Source: Poronia punctata
Taxonomy: Eukaryota > Ascomycota > Sordariomycetes > Xylariales > Xylariaceae
Reading direction: 5' to 3'
Assembly: GCA_022579005.1 (NCBI GenBank)
Contig: MU401478.1
Location: 230,754-294,753 of the forward strand
Length of the DNA stretch: 64,000 nt
The translations under genes and the position numbers were made by a program. Of the stretch, positions 1 through 11,403 are shown piece by piece; the first letter of the stretch is position 1, and each line of letters opens with the position of its first letter. The notes under the pieces are model-generated. The model did not search any database and was not told where the DNA came from. It saw nothing but the letters and a program-made list of their open reading frames with translations.

Positions 1-305
1 ACTTTTAAACATAATAGTTACTTTTATAAAGAAGCATAAAATCAATGTTCCCTAACCTAAATATATGCTTATTTTACAGGCGTAGGTCTACTTCTATTCT
101 TTTTAGGTTTTTAAAGATCCTTTCCTATCCCGTTGCCGTCGCCGTCGCGCATCGTTTTCTCTACAAGTAGCAAACAGCCAGACCTATACTATAAAACGCT
201 TTCTTCGTTATCGAGGAAAACTCCGAGACTATTGTCGAGGTTTTGTAGTAATTTTAAACTATTAAAAAAACGTTTTTTTTAGGAAAAGAAAAGAAAAAAA
301 GGAAA
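1..305. other. AT-leaning non-coding left edge
   Basis: No credible coding sequence is seen. The stretch is AT-leaning with a short GC patch near 130-150 (CCGTCGCCGTCGCG). It lies beyond an assembly gap and a degenerate repeat copy, so its placement next to the desaturase gene should be treated as uncertain. Confidence 0.5.
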
Positions 306-324
306 GGGGGGGGGGGGGGGGGGG
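306..324. repeat. G homopolymer (19 nt)
   Basis: An uninterrupted run of G directly before the degenerate copy at 329-433. Together with the C run at 445-519 it brackets the N gap, which suggests an assembly or sequencing problem at a homopolymer. Confidence 0.9.
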
Positions 325-328
325 TGGG

Positions 329-433
329 TAGGTATACCTTTATATTATTTTTCGGAAAAGGTTCGACCCAATGAAACTTAGAAAAAGAAAACCAAATATA
401 ATACCAAAACCCTTGGTAATAAACGTGGTACAT
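329..433 (-). repeat. Degenerate 105-bp copy of desaturase last-exon sequence
   Basis: Aligns without gaps to 520-624, the 3' end of the desaturase coding region on the minus strand: 85 of 105 bases match. Of the 20 differences, eight are G to T, eight are C to A, three are T to A and one is A to T (520-624 written first). None is a transition. This is not the C-to-T pattern of RIP. It could be a true duplicate, but A/C and G/T confusion is also typical of four-colour Illumina base calling, so a misassembled low-quality read end is likely. Confidence 0.8.
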
Positions 434-443
434 NNNNNNNNNN
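434..443. other. Assembly gap (10 N)
   Basis: Ten undetermined bases between the degenerate copy (329-433) and the C run (445-519). Contiguity across this point is not established. Confidence 0.99.

Positions 444-444
<1 letters not shown>

Positions 445-519
<75 letters not shown>
445..519. repeat. C homopolymer (75 nt)
   Basis: A 75-base run of C next to an N gap. Read on the minus strand it would extend the desaturase C-terminus as polyglycine, which is not a family feature, so the length is probably artificial. The true 3' end of the desaturase gene is lost here. Confidence 0.9.
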
Positions 520-521
<2 letters not shown>

Positions 522-1878
522 GGTATACCTTGATAGTCTTGTTCGGATCAGGTTCGACCCACTGACACTGAGAAAAAGCACTCCATAGAGAAGACCAAAA
601 CCCTTGGTCATCAACGTGGTACAGTTCGCCCAGGAGGGGTTTTATAGCCTCTGTTGCGTCTCTGGCGTAATAATGGGGAATCCGACTAGAACATACCTAC
701 TATGAGCTTGAGAATGTTGGAAAAAAAGTTTGGTTGAACTTACGGAAATAGATGATGGATGACATGAAGGTCAATAATATGATGAAGCATGTACTTGAGC
801 ATCACACCCGGGTTTCTGTCGACGGTCGCTAGTGCTCCTCGGAGATATGTCCAGCTTTTCTCCGTGTACTTTGGTAGAGATGGGGAGGTATGGTGAAGGT
901 ATGTAATCATCACTGATTAATCATCAATCAGTCCAGTCGCTCTGAAAAAAAATGACCACCACAATAAAGGGGCGGAAAAAACATACCGATCCAATGATTA
1001 ACCCACAACCACGGCAACACATAAGCCCAAACCATATTCGACGATCCAAAGGCATTTCCAAGACGATAGAGACAGAAACTCATAGCCAAGATCCCCACAT
1101 CGGAAATGACAATATCCCACGCTTCAGACGGACGAAACAAGGAACTCGAAGGCAGAAAATGGCTATTATCCCACCATCCCCTAGACGGACGAGGCGAGCT
1201 CTGCGGCCCGGCCGTGATGTGAGTAAAGAGATACCACGGCCAACCAAGTAACTGCTGGAGAACAATCCGACAGAGGAGAAAAGCCGGAGAATCTTCACCA
1301 ATATGGTCAGATTCCGAGGTCGCTGTCGCACTCGCCAGGCCGACTTTCTGGTACTGGCCCCTAGTCAGAGGCACGTAGTTGAGGTCGTTTGACATGTTAT
1401 TGGCATATTGGTGATGCCGCGCATGACTAGACCGCCAGGAGAAATACGGGGTCAGCCAGATGGAATGAAGGACCAGGCCGATGGCATTATTAGGTGATTG
1501 GTTCTTCGAGAAGGCGCCGTGGCCACATTCGTGCGCGTTCACCCATAAGCCTGTAAGGGGCAAGCTGGCGAGGAAGGGAAAGGCGAGATATCGGATGGCG
1601 AAATTAGGCCATCCTTCCACTTTTTGATTCAACCAGATTACGCTCGCTAGCAAGGCGAAATACTGAGCCACGTCCGACACCACGTAACTCATGGATCGAG
1701 CGAGGGTTGGTTCGAAACAGTGTTTAGGGATGGCCCGACGCAGTCGGTTTATGTCGACCGACACGGTCTTGCCATCGACTTTCCGCGGTAAAGGCTGTTA
1801 TTGATAGATTCGTATATTCATTGGTGTGAGAACAATCCAAAGCGGGAAAGAACGCACCCCGTCTTTTACGGCAGCCAT
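520..1878 (-). CDS. Delta-12 fatty acid desaturase, 3' end lost at gap
   Basis: Membrane-bound oleoyl (delta-12) desaturase of the endoplasmic reticulum, which would convert oleate to linoleate. Proposed exons on the minus strand are 1878-1858, 1794-987, 912-744 and 685-520; all introns (63, 74 and 58 nt) begin with GT, end in AG and keep frame. The three diagnostic histidine boxes are present: HECGH (about residue 95), HARHH (about 131) and HVIHH (about 326, reached only after splicing the second intron). The last exon gives the usual [15 protein letters not shown] and CQWVEPDP signatures. At least 388 residues are encoded before the sequence enters the C run and N gap, so only the extreme C-terminus and stop are missing. 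The tiny first exon (MAAVKDG) is an inference, as an in-frame stop lies just upstream of the second exon. Subclass (delta-12 or a related acyl desaturase) is not certain. Confidence 0.85.
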
Positions 1879-3932
1879 GTGGATAGTCTCCGTTACATAC
1901 GAAGTAGCCATCTTGGACACCTTTCGAAGAGAAGTAAAGAAAATGACAAGAAATCAATCTTGTAGTAAGAAGGAGATGGGATTGCAACGCCAATGCAACT
2001 TGAAATTACTGAAAAATGTCCTGGTTAAGTATTTGTATAGGGAGTTAGATCTGTGGACTTTTTGTACGTGCAAAAATCACGACTACTTGGGGCTCTCCGA
2101 GTAACTGCCGATGATGCATTCCAAATGTGAAGCCCCGCGGAGTAGCCATCTGTATCTCTATCTCTACCCGCTTTATGGGGTCATCCGCTTGGAATTGGCC
2201 ACCGGCGGCGGTATCCAGTGTCTACCGCATATGAAGACGATTTGCTGCCAGATAGATTTCTCCATAATGAATGCATCCTGCAGAACTTACTCCTTATCTA
2301 AAAGATCATCTGAACTAGGTAGCATAGAGAATGATAGGTAAAGTTTACCGAGGCACCTTTTATTCACGGTGTAGGTAGGGTGCCTCCCGGTTAAGAACCG
2401 CAGCCACCCACTGACGGTCTTATCCATATATTCGTGTAATCCAGAGTCTTAAAGTGGTGCTAGAACATGCAGACATGTGGAATAAATCCAGAAAATGAGT
2501 GACGACGGGAAGTGGGAGTGGACGCGAGGGTTACATAAAAAAAACAACATACCTAAGGTACTTATGTATGCACCTAGGTGAGGTAAGCCGCACCTACACG
2601 TAAGCATACCACCGGACGGCGAATACGACCTTTAAGGCCCAGTGAAAGATACCTATCATAGTTCTCCATATACGAAATATGATTGACTTACGCAGAGAGC
2701 TGTACTTTTTAAAATATGCCCATTTTAGAGGGCGGCGAGAAATATATAATGTTCTGCCCATGATAGATAGGATAGGACTGACTGTATGATCCTGTCAAGT
2801 ACCATTTTGGGGTGAGTGAGATAGGTAATGCCACTGCCAATATCTGACTTGATCGTTGTTGCTTATATTTTCGGGGGGGTTTTTTTTTTCTCAAACACAC
2901 TGCATATCAAACAAAACAAAAAGGAAGAAGAAGAAGGTTTTATGCTTGCTGTAGAATTAACAGACAACTCAATCAAAAAAAAGCAAGGACCCTTTTGTCA
3001 GGAGCTCTCATCATGTTGGTAAGTAAGGTACCATTTGGTTAGACGACGCAGGGTAACAGAGGAAGCAAGCACTGTAAGTAGCCACTGTGTACGTCGCTTG
3101 CATATATGCAAGGTTAATCTAGTAAATACAAGTACCATCGTCCTATCCGGTACTGTTTGAATAACCTATAAACAAAAAGTAGCTTAAAATGACTATATCC
3201 CGTGGTACGTTTGTCTTGGCAATTCAAACATTCTCAAAGAAACCGTCTAACCTACTCCTGTTGTACACGTAAAAACAACGACAAAAAAAGTATCAAAGCT
3301 GACCAGATTATACCATCACATACCTTAGTAGTCACCCCCTATATAAAGTAGTCCAGGGGATACCCTATACTCTGTGTTCCAACCGAAGTGCATCAATATG
3401 CAGTTGGGAGAGTAAACTATCTGAGTATCACCTTCTCCTTTAAGCAAAATACCCCTGACTTGAATACCTATAAGCCTGCGCCGCAGCGGGAAAGAAACGG
3501 GATTTGACCCGACCCGACCGTTGACGTCTAACCTAGGTTTACTCGTAGTGTATCTAGACTAGCGGGTGAATCACATTTCTTGATTAAAAACAAGTCTGTG
3601 GCAATACTACTTGACCTACCTACCCACCTACCTTATGCATTGCAACGAACATGAGGGATAGGGATGAACATGCAACGCAACGCAGGGTTAGAGAGGGGGT
3701 TTGTACGGGCTCATCATACCCTTCGGTATTTAGTGGAGAACATTGTTTACCGGTAAATCCAACCTACCCTAGACGAATGGTAAGGGGGAGGAGGAGGAGG
3801 AGGAGTGAAGAGACCGAAGGCGATAATATTTGATCAACAACCCAAGCACAAAATAATTAATTATTCATAGGAACATGATCGTTTTTCCTTGTCCCTGTAC
3901 ACTATAATTAAAAGGGCACGAAAAAAAGTAAG
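1879..3932. other. Divergent intergenic region, no gene seen
   Basis: About 2 kb between the divergent desaturase and NRPS-like genes. It holds scattered CCTACC/AGGTAG motifs (for example 3612-3632) and a GGA microsatellite near 3786-3805. Open frames here are short with no recognisable product. It presumably contains both promoters. Confidence 0.6.
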
Positions 3933-6900
3933 ATGTTTCGGACAACAGGAGATCTGATACCCAATGTCATCAGACGACGAAGCAACAGGCCTAGACCATA
4001 TGCCACCGTCGTGGGTGTGAACGGAGTTGTGGGGGTCGTGAGCTTTGCCGACCTGGAGAATTGGTCCAACAGAGCCGCCCGGTTTCTCGACACGGTTCCA
4101 GATGACAAAGTGCTCTACATGGGCGCTAATGATGTTCGATATGTTGTTTGGATCATAGCTGCGATGAAGACGGGGAAATGTGTAAGTATTAGCGACTCAC
4201 TCACATCATGCTCTCAGACAATGCCCGACTAAAATTGTTGTTTAGGTCTTATTTCCTTCTCTAGCAAACCAAGTAGCTGCCAACCAGAGATTCTTTGAAA
4301 CCGTTGGGTCAAAGACTCTTGTTTATGCCCCGGAGATTAGAAAGCTACTGACCCCTCTTCTGGACGCAACACGCGGAGCCGTGGAGCACGTCGAATCACA
4401 AACATACGAAGAACTGACGAGCAGAGATGTTTCAGAGATATATCCGTTTGAAAGGACGTTTGATGAGATCAAAGATGTCAAGTTCCTAGGTCTCCACACC
4501 TCTGGGACGTCTGGACATCCGAAGCCCATATTCTGGACCCCACTAGCCGTATCCTCGCTGGCTTCATTTCGTGATCCTTCCATCTATGATGCTAATGGGA
4601 ATAACACCAACTTATTCGAGCAGCTTTTGGAAGGGAACGATGTGTTGGTTCCCTTTCCGCTCTCTCATGTATGATATGATAATATTTCCACCCGTCGGCC
4701 TTTGCTGACACTTCTCTAGTTTGGCGGTATCGGAAATGTCATGGCTGCCATGTATTCCGATACAACTCTGGTCCTTCCCGCACCTGGGACGCAGCTCACA
4801 CCAGAGAACTACTCTCTTCTGCTGCAGATCGGTAAATGCACAGCTACTGCCGCACCTCCTTCCCTGCTGGAAGCGATGCTGAGCTATCCACCCGGAATGG
4901 ATGTCTTGGCAAGTCTCAAACGCATCGCTTATACCGGCGGCCCAATGAACCCATCTCGTGGCAAGGCACTGGCAGAGAGGTTACCTCATCTATATACCGT
5001 TCTCGCTAGTACAGAGGGAGGTGTTTCACGCTTAGTCTCGACTGGTGACAGTTCCCGCTGGAATTCCTTCAAGTTCTTCGACGTCGGGCAGCGCATGGAG
5101 GAAGTTGCGCCGGGCATATACGAGCTCGTGTATCCGCGGTCGGAAGCTGTTGACAGGATCTATGCATTCTTCCATACCCATCCGCACCTCGAGCTCGAGT
5201 ATCGTACCTCGGACCTCTTCTCTCCCGAAGGTAATGACGGGTGGTGGGTTTATCGCGGCAGGGCAGACAACTGGATTGCCATGTCGAATGGCCTCAAGAT
5301 GGACCCGACTGGGATAGAAAATGAAATCGCCTCACATCCCGACGTCAAGGGGGTTTTGGTCGCTGGATCACATCGGTTCCGCCTCTGTCTTCTCGTCGAA
5401 TTAGCAAAACCACAGGGTATTGACCACGGTGAGGCTTTGGAGAAGCTGTGGCCAACACTTGAAGCTGCAAACATGAAAGTGCCCAAGTTCGGGCGAATAC
5501 CCAAAGAACTCGTCATATTCGCCAGTCCGAACAAGCCATTTCTCCGGGCTGGCAAAGGGACCATCCAGCGTCGTCTTACTATCCAGGCGTATGGGAAGGA
5601 GATTGACGAGTTGTACGCCAATGTAGAAGAAGGCCTTCTCGTTAGGGGATTATCTCTTCCATCCTCGATGGACCCTGATGGTCTTATCCCGTTCCTGGAG
5701 ACGCTCTTCTCAGAAACTCTGCTTGAGGATGATATTCCAGACCATAGGATCTCGGCCGACGATGACCTACTCGCTCTGGGCCTCGACTCATTCTCCGCAT
5801 TTGTGCTTCTCGCACGACTCAAGGCTGTGCTGCGGAAAACTGGCGTCGAAGAGCAGAACATCCAAAAGGTCGACCATAAACTCCTATACTCGGCCACAAC
5901 AGTCAGACAACTGGCCGAGATACTTTCTCGCTTGAACTCGGCTAGCGCCGAATCATTGGAAGAAGAACTAGGCCATGACTTGGATGACACCATGTCACAA
6001 TTACTTGACAAATATAGCGCTGAAGTAAAGCAGCTCACCTCGGGCCTCAAGAAAACCCAGGCAAGATCAGGGGCGGCAAAAGAGCAAGTAGTCGTCCTGA
6101 CCGGGTCAACCGGATCTCTCGGCTCGTACATCCTCGCATCGCTTCTTTCGCGAAGCAGCGTGAAGAAAATAATATGCCTCAACCGCAGCTCCTCTTCCCT
6201 CTCCGCTCAGGAATCGTCGTTCAAACAGCGCGGTCTTCCAGCACTAACACCCAACGATAAAACCCGCATCAGTTTCATCCAGGTCGATCCCACAGCATCT
6301 CGTCTCGGTCTATCCGTTGCCGATTACGAGTACATCAGCCGAGAAGCCACGCACATCATTCACAACGCTTACCCCGTGAACTTTTTGTTGAGTCTGAGTG
6401 CCTTTGCGCCCCAGTTCAAATACCTGCTCAATATCATGCGCCTCGCTCTCCACGGCCAGGGGCCAGAGATCCTCTTCGTCTCGAGTATCACTGCTGCAAC
6501 GGCCGAGGATGCATCAGTCGTAGAAGAATCCGTACTGCATCAAGAGAAAGGGCTCTTGAAGCAAGGATACGCACGTTCAAAATATCTCTGCGAGAGATTA
6601 CTCGCGCAGTACGCTTCCGATTCTGGGAATCAGGCGGCTGTGCTACGGGTTGGGCAGGTGTGCGGCCCCGTATCAGGGACGACGGGGATACGGTTCTGGA
6701 ACGCGGCCGAATGGCTACCGTCACTGGTAATCAGCTCCAAGTTCATCGGCGCTGTGCCAGATTCATTGGGTGGAGAGGTTGACTGGGTGCCTGTTGACAA
6801 GTTGGGTGATATTGTCAGTGAGCTTATAGCGTCGGCGGAAGTACAAGGATTCCGTGTGTTCAACATAGTCCATCCATCCGCGACGACATGGGACTCACTA

Positions 6901-7200
6901 CTACCTTCGGTTATGGAAGGCAGTCAAACTGGAGCCAAGGGGGACAAAAATATTGAGGTCGTGTCCCCCTCGGAATGGATCGACAGACTCGAGAAAAGTG
7001 AAAGGGGTTCCCATGTCATACATATAAACCCGGCGGTGAAGCTACTAGACTTTTACCGGCAGACGATTCTGGCAAGGGCAGCTACCAGGAGCACGGAGGT
7101 GAGAGTAAAGAACCTCATTCGCTCCAGCAAGACAGCGAGGGGGCTGGAGCCCATTGGCGAGGCAGATCTGGCGAGGTGGATGAAGGGATGGGGAATCTAA
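3933..7200 (+). CDS. NRPS-like carboxylic acid reductase (A-T-R)
   Basis: Adenylate-forming reductase: activates a carboxylic acid with ATP, loads it on a phosphopantetheine arm and releases it reductively with NADPH. Exons are 3933-4181, 4246-4668 and 4720-7200; introns of 64 and 51 nt keep frame, giving about 1050 residues, the usual A-T-R size. The adenylation domain shows the phosphate loop LHTSGTSGHPKP (about residue 166), STEGG, YRTSDLF and YRGRADNW, and the core Lys region GKGTIQRR (about 503). The carrier site is LGLDSFS (Ser about 581). The reductase has the Rossmann motif TGSTGSLGSY (about 685) and the Tyr-Lys pair of YARSK (841/845). There is no condensation domain. The substrate cannot be told; known fungal relatives act on amino acids such as alpha-aminoadipate or on aryl acids, and this is not a clear Lys2. 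It is divergently arranged with the desaturase. Confidence 0.9.
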
Positions 7201-7668
7201 ATCCTTTGCGGCTGTATCTCCATACGACCAATTTCTTTGCGGCGTTTTTTATTTGATACCGCGCCTTTTTCTCCGTTTAGTAGCTCTGATCAGTTGAAAT
7301 TGCTAAGCCCGGAACCACAGTCACTGCACCTTTAACCCTCCAGATACATGAAGCACATGAGGAATGTGCATATCACTCGTGTACATGATGGATACCTATG
7401 GTGAGAAGTACCCTCCAATCCCTAGTTTTAATAACTAGGTCTTATAAACATCGGGCATTGGATCCTCTTGGATCCTCCCGGAATCATCTCGGTCGTCTGT
7501 CATAATCCGAGCGAGTTACCTAGTTTTCTCCATGTCAAGATCAAGTCTTGCTGAAATGTGGATTGACGTGATAGTCCACTTGAGTCAAGGTGTTCGTCCA
7601 TGTCGCCATCGACAGCATTACTTGATTATCATGATTGCCGTTAATCACCTGGTTGGAGATATTATTAG
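7201..7668. other. Intergenic, convergent 3' ends
   Basis: No gene or clear motif is seen. It separates the ends of the NRPS-like gene and the weak minus-strand gene. Confidence 0.5.
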
Positions 7669-8346
7669 TTACCATGATGCAAGGGAATAGTTATGACTGG
7701 CCACTTGCTTACCACGGTCATATGGTCCACGACGAGCACAACGACGGCGTCGGCTTTGGAGAGCGCGTCGGTATCTAAGACGACGGAGATCGCCACTGCC
7801 TCCGACACATCCCTCCATCTCTTCACAATGAGCGGCTTCGCGGCGAGCCGGAGTGGTATTCTCAGCTGCATTCTCTGGCGCGGCGTCATTCTGTTGAGCT
7901 TCACCCTGTGGCCCGGATTGATCACAGGCCGGCTCTCGGCTTTGGATGACACTGTCCGGAACTATAGCAGCTCTGATAAAGATCTTCGAGTCGGGCTCAA
8001 CCTCGTGCAGGGCGGAGAAGATATCATGGAACTGAAGTGCGGCTTCTTTGGAGGAGTCTGCTTGTGCCATAACGCCGAGACTCGGATGGTATATAATGGT
8101 GTTCTTGCTGACTTGGTTGCCGTCTTTCAGCGTCATCCCTACACTCACTCCGTCCTGGTAATGTATGGTGACCATATCCAGCGTCAAAGTGCAGAACAGT
8201 CCCACCCGTCCGTTAGGCTGGATCCCGTCACGGCGCAACTTGGCAAGTTGCTCCTTATATAGAGGGTCGTTTCTCATAGTCTTCTCACTTCTATCACCGT
8301 CACCGCCTGTATTATGGTCACTGTGGACGTTGTCGTTGTCACCCAT
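7669..8346 (-). CDS. Hypothetical protein (weak call)
   Basis: A 225-codon open frame starting MGDNDNVHSDHNTGG. I do not recognise a family. The first two thirds look protein-like (hydrophobic stretches alternate with polar ones, as in GRVGLFCTLTLDMVTIHYQDG). The last 60 residues turn very Arg-rich. Over 7665-7952 another minus-strand frame is also open and contains a more normal-looking stretch (AVVVLVVDHMTVV). This suggests that an intron, frame change or mis-set end affects the 3' part. No splice pair is convincing by eye. Confidence 0.4.
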   Translation of the reverse strand: MGDNDNVHSDHNTGGDGDRSEKTMRNDPLYKEQLAKLRRDGIQPNGRVGLFCTLTLDMVTIHYQDGVSVGMTLKDGNQVSKNTIIYHPSLGVMAQADSSKEAALQFHDIFSALHEVEPDSKIFIRAAIVPDSVIQSREPACDQSGPQGEAQQNDAAPENAAENTTPARREAAHCEEMEGCVGGSGDLRRLRYRRALQSRRRRCARRGPYDRGKQVASHNYSLASW

Positions 8347-9663
8347 GGTAAGCTACCTTGGGTACGTTGCGTTTGTGACGGGGTTGCACGGTTAGAAATA
8401 TACTGCCAGTGTTATGATTTTATTGTTGATGCGGTGTAGGAAGGTGAGTAATGGGAGGCTTAGGTTACGTACCTAATCTAGACGCAAACTTTGGAACGGT
8501 CGATGGAGGGGAAAAAGACGTATAATGCGTGCGTCACAATGTACATGTAGCTAGGGCTTAAGCGACTAAAATAGATGTAGGTACTTGGATACTTACTGCC
8601 CTTTAGATGAGGAAATCGCTTCCGTTATACGTGCCTTCCTTGAGGTCGCTAATAAGACGTACCTAGGTACTGTTGAGCGTACCTAGAGGCAAAAGAAAAT
8701 GAGGTCGGTATGGGGAAGGAACGCTGCCGAGGTCAAGACGAAAAGCATATGTTGCCACAAAATGTCTATTAACTTGGCTCGGCAAATAAATGACAGTTAA
8801 TTACCCATGAAATCACATATGATCCAAAGCACAACGTATAAAAGACTCGGTAACAGTCTACCTACTTGACTGAAGTTACAAACCGCCTGCAGGATGGCCA
8901 GGTAGGCCTAGTCACAACCTGCCATACTCAGACTTTCAGGAAATACAGCGGTTGTGGCGGTGAGCCTCGACAAAATCATATGCTCTTCGCCAAATAGCCA
9001 GTGGAGCATACGAGACGATGCTGCGTCTAGGAGACGTCGTGTGAACCCTGGCGCAGTGTTTTCGAAACCTTCCGCCTCACGTGAGTCGGGATATCATGTC
9101 GACAATTTATAGAAGCGTGTAACTCACGATATAAGTTATACTAGAGACCTAACAAGGTTCTGCTTGCAGAAGATCATCGTTGCAAACCTCTATATTACAA
9201 TGGCATGGTGCCCCCGTTTACTACTCTATGGTGGCTGTTTCGTAAGTCGAGCCTATTGCTATCAGGATCATCGTAGACGATAGTAGTATACTTTTGTTTT
9301 GTACGTGTATAAAGCTGCTTCTTGGAAAAGAGCAAGAGCTATCTGTACAGGAAGGATACGGCTAATACCTGGAAGGTGATGATCGAGACTACGACGACCC
9401 GCTCTGCCAGCGAGTATGGATTATGTAAGCCAGACGGTCCGGACCCACTCTGTCCACAACGCGAACGCTATCTACAAGTAGACCCGCCAAGAACACAGAG
9501 CTGCAGTTATGATTGGCAGCTCGAACTCAAGTGTTTTGCTTGGTGATTTGCACTTCTTCTACCTACTCAAAACCACACAATACTGCGAACGCCCGTATTC
9601 GACCACTAAACGGAATTGCATAAGTCTTCCACGGCCGACTGAAAGATTATTTTGTCATATCAG
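8347..9663. other. Intergenic, no gene seen
   Basis: About 1.3 kb with only short frames lacking recognisable products. It carries several GTACCTAG/AGGTAC motifs around 8580-8690 and presumably the promoter of the downstream Pro/Gln-rich gene. Confidence 0.5.
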
Positions 9664-11403
9664 ATGACAGAACAAACATCAGCACCAGTTGCACCGATAC
9701 CGGAGGCAGGAAATGTTCAAAACCCTGCGCCGGCCGATGTAACGGCCGAGGCGAGCGACGCGACGCCAACAACAAGGGCACCAGCGAGTCTAACCTCGAA
9801 GACGAACTCCACGGTAGGATGTAGTAGCAAGACGCCAGATCCATCCAGAGAAAATGGAGGCGATATGTCAACAAACGCCCCAACGCCTGTACCAGAACAG
9901 ACAGAGCCTGCAAATACAGACACAACAAGCACATCACAGCAAGTCCCACCGCAATCAGACAAGGCTGCGCCGAGCGCCCCAATTGTAGATCACACGCAGC
10001 CCGGACAACCAAATCAACAGGTAGAACCTCCAGGATCTAAGCCCACCTTTCGATATGTATGTTTCAAACTATAGCATGGCGTTCTGAGGATCGTTACCGA
10101 CGGTATTGCCGGCTCGTAGACTAATACCTTCATCCAGAACCGGTTCGTGCTGCACAATAAGTATCAAAATGCTCCTGGGGTGGAAAAACACCAACTACAA
10201 CCCTCGAAACCTCAATATCCGCAATATCCGCAACAACCGCAACAACCGCAACAACCGCAATATCCTCCACAATATCAGGCGCATCCGCCCCCCCACCAGC
10301 AGTATCAGCCACCACCACAGCAACAGCAACGACCGCCCTTGGGACCTCCTCCCCCGCCACTACCGTCGTTCGCGCCAGAAAGCTACAATCCTTCGCAACG
10401 ACAACTTCGTGATCAGTTATATAGCATTCTCGGGGAGCTGGATCCTTACAAAGTCACGCCAAAGGAGTTCGTCAGTCTCTTAATACATGCCGCAATTCGT
10501 GATACAGAGATCACAAACGCGTTATTCCGCATGAATTATGATAGACTTAGAGATCCCAGTAGTTGGCAGCCGGCACAGCCTTTTCAACAGCAGAATGCTT
10601 ATCCCAGGCCTCCCTACGCCGCAATGCCGCCTGCAGGGCCGGTCGGCCCTGGGGGCCCGCCGGTTGGTGCTCAAGGTGGTCCATGGGGACCACAACAATA
10701 CCCCCCGCAATATCCTCCGCAATACCAGCAACCATACCAGGGTTACTACGCAAATGTACCGATGGGATATCCACAACCAGGCGCCCCTGACATGCCCGAG
10801 TCGAACAAACGGAAACGGGAGGCCGAAGATGAACACCCAAGTAAGCCTCCGGCTGCTTACATGGGAAGGTTTTTGCTATCCAAGTGGCCAGAAACTCTAC
10901 CTCCGGGTCCAAAGGCACCCCCGCCGCCGGAGGAAGAACCATACGAGGCGGCTGCCAACTTCACGTGGGCGTTGGATCGCGCAGAGACACACCTGAATTT
11001 TACCGGGAGATACGATGGGTTGTCCGAGGCCCGGCAAAATAGCGTCGGCTTTGACGCGGCGCTCCGAGTACAGAAGATCATGAAGCACTTGAATCTTTCG
11101 CTTACCAAGAACGTTACCTTTGTCAATCGTGTGCACATTCTGACGGTCATGCGAGAGATAATGGCGGCAACGCTGGAAGCGCCAGACCACCTAGGAAAGG
11201 AGGTAAGAAGATGCGCACGCGAATACGACAACAATTACCTTCAGGGGCTGGAAAAACTATCGCGCCAGCAGCTGGGCAGGCTAAAGGCTCTCGAGAACGG
11301 TAAATGGATGCAGGAAATGCAGGCTCTTGTTGATGAAGCCAACAAGCAGTCGATGTTTCCCCTTATGAATCGGGCGCTTGAGTATATTAACAGCGCCGAT
11401 TAA
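9664..11403 (+). CDS. Hypothetical Pro/Gln-rich protein
   Basis: Exons 9664-10056 and 10138-11403; the intron (GTATGT to CCAG, 81 nt) keeps frame, giving about 552 residues. The first ATG in frame is at 9664. Residues 1-130 are Ser/Thr/Pro-rich and disordered. After the splice come QYP/QQP repeats (about residues 150-190), then a short folded-looking block (RQLRDQLYSILGELDPY). A second Pro/Gly/Tyr-rich linker follows, with a basic SNKRKREAE patch that could be a nuclear signal. The final 150 residues are a predicted helical domain (for example ALRVQKIMKHLNLSL). Composition resembles transcription or RNA-related scaffold proteins, but I recognise no named domain. It may be a lineage-restricted family. 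Confidence 0.75.

Noticed and set aside
371..614. Open frames with polyproline or polyglycine across the C/G run and N gap
   Set aside because: They translate a homopolymer and undetermined bases; the real information is the minus-strand desaturase exon and its degenerate copy.
5250..6182. 310-codon minus-strand frame inside the NRPS-like gene
   Set aside because: It overlaps the carrier and adenylation coding sequence, which is strongly supported by motifs; the translation is Ser/Arg-rich shadow.
9322..9546. 74-codon plus-strand frame as a gene
   Set aside because: No domain, no splice continuation and no typical composition; chance frame.
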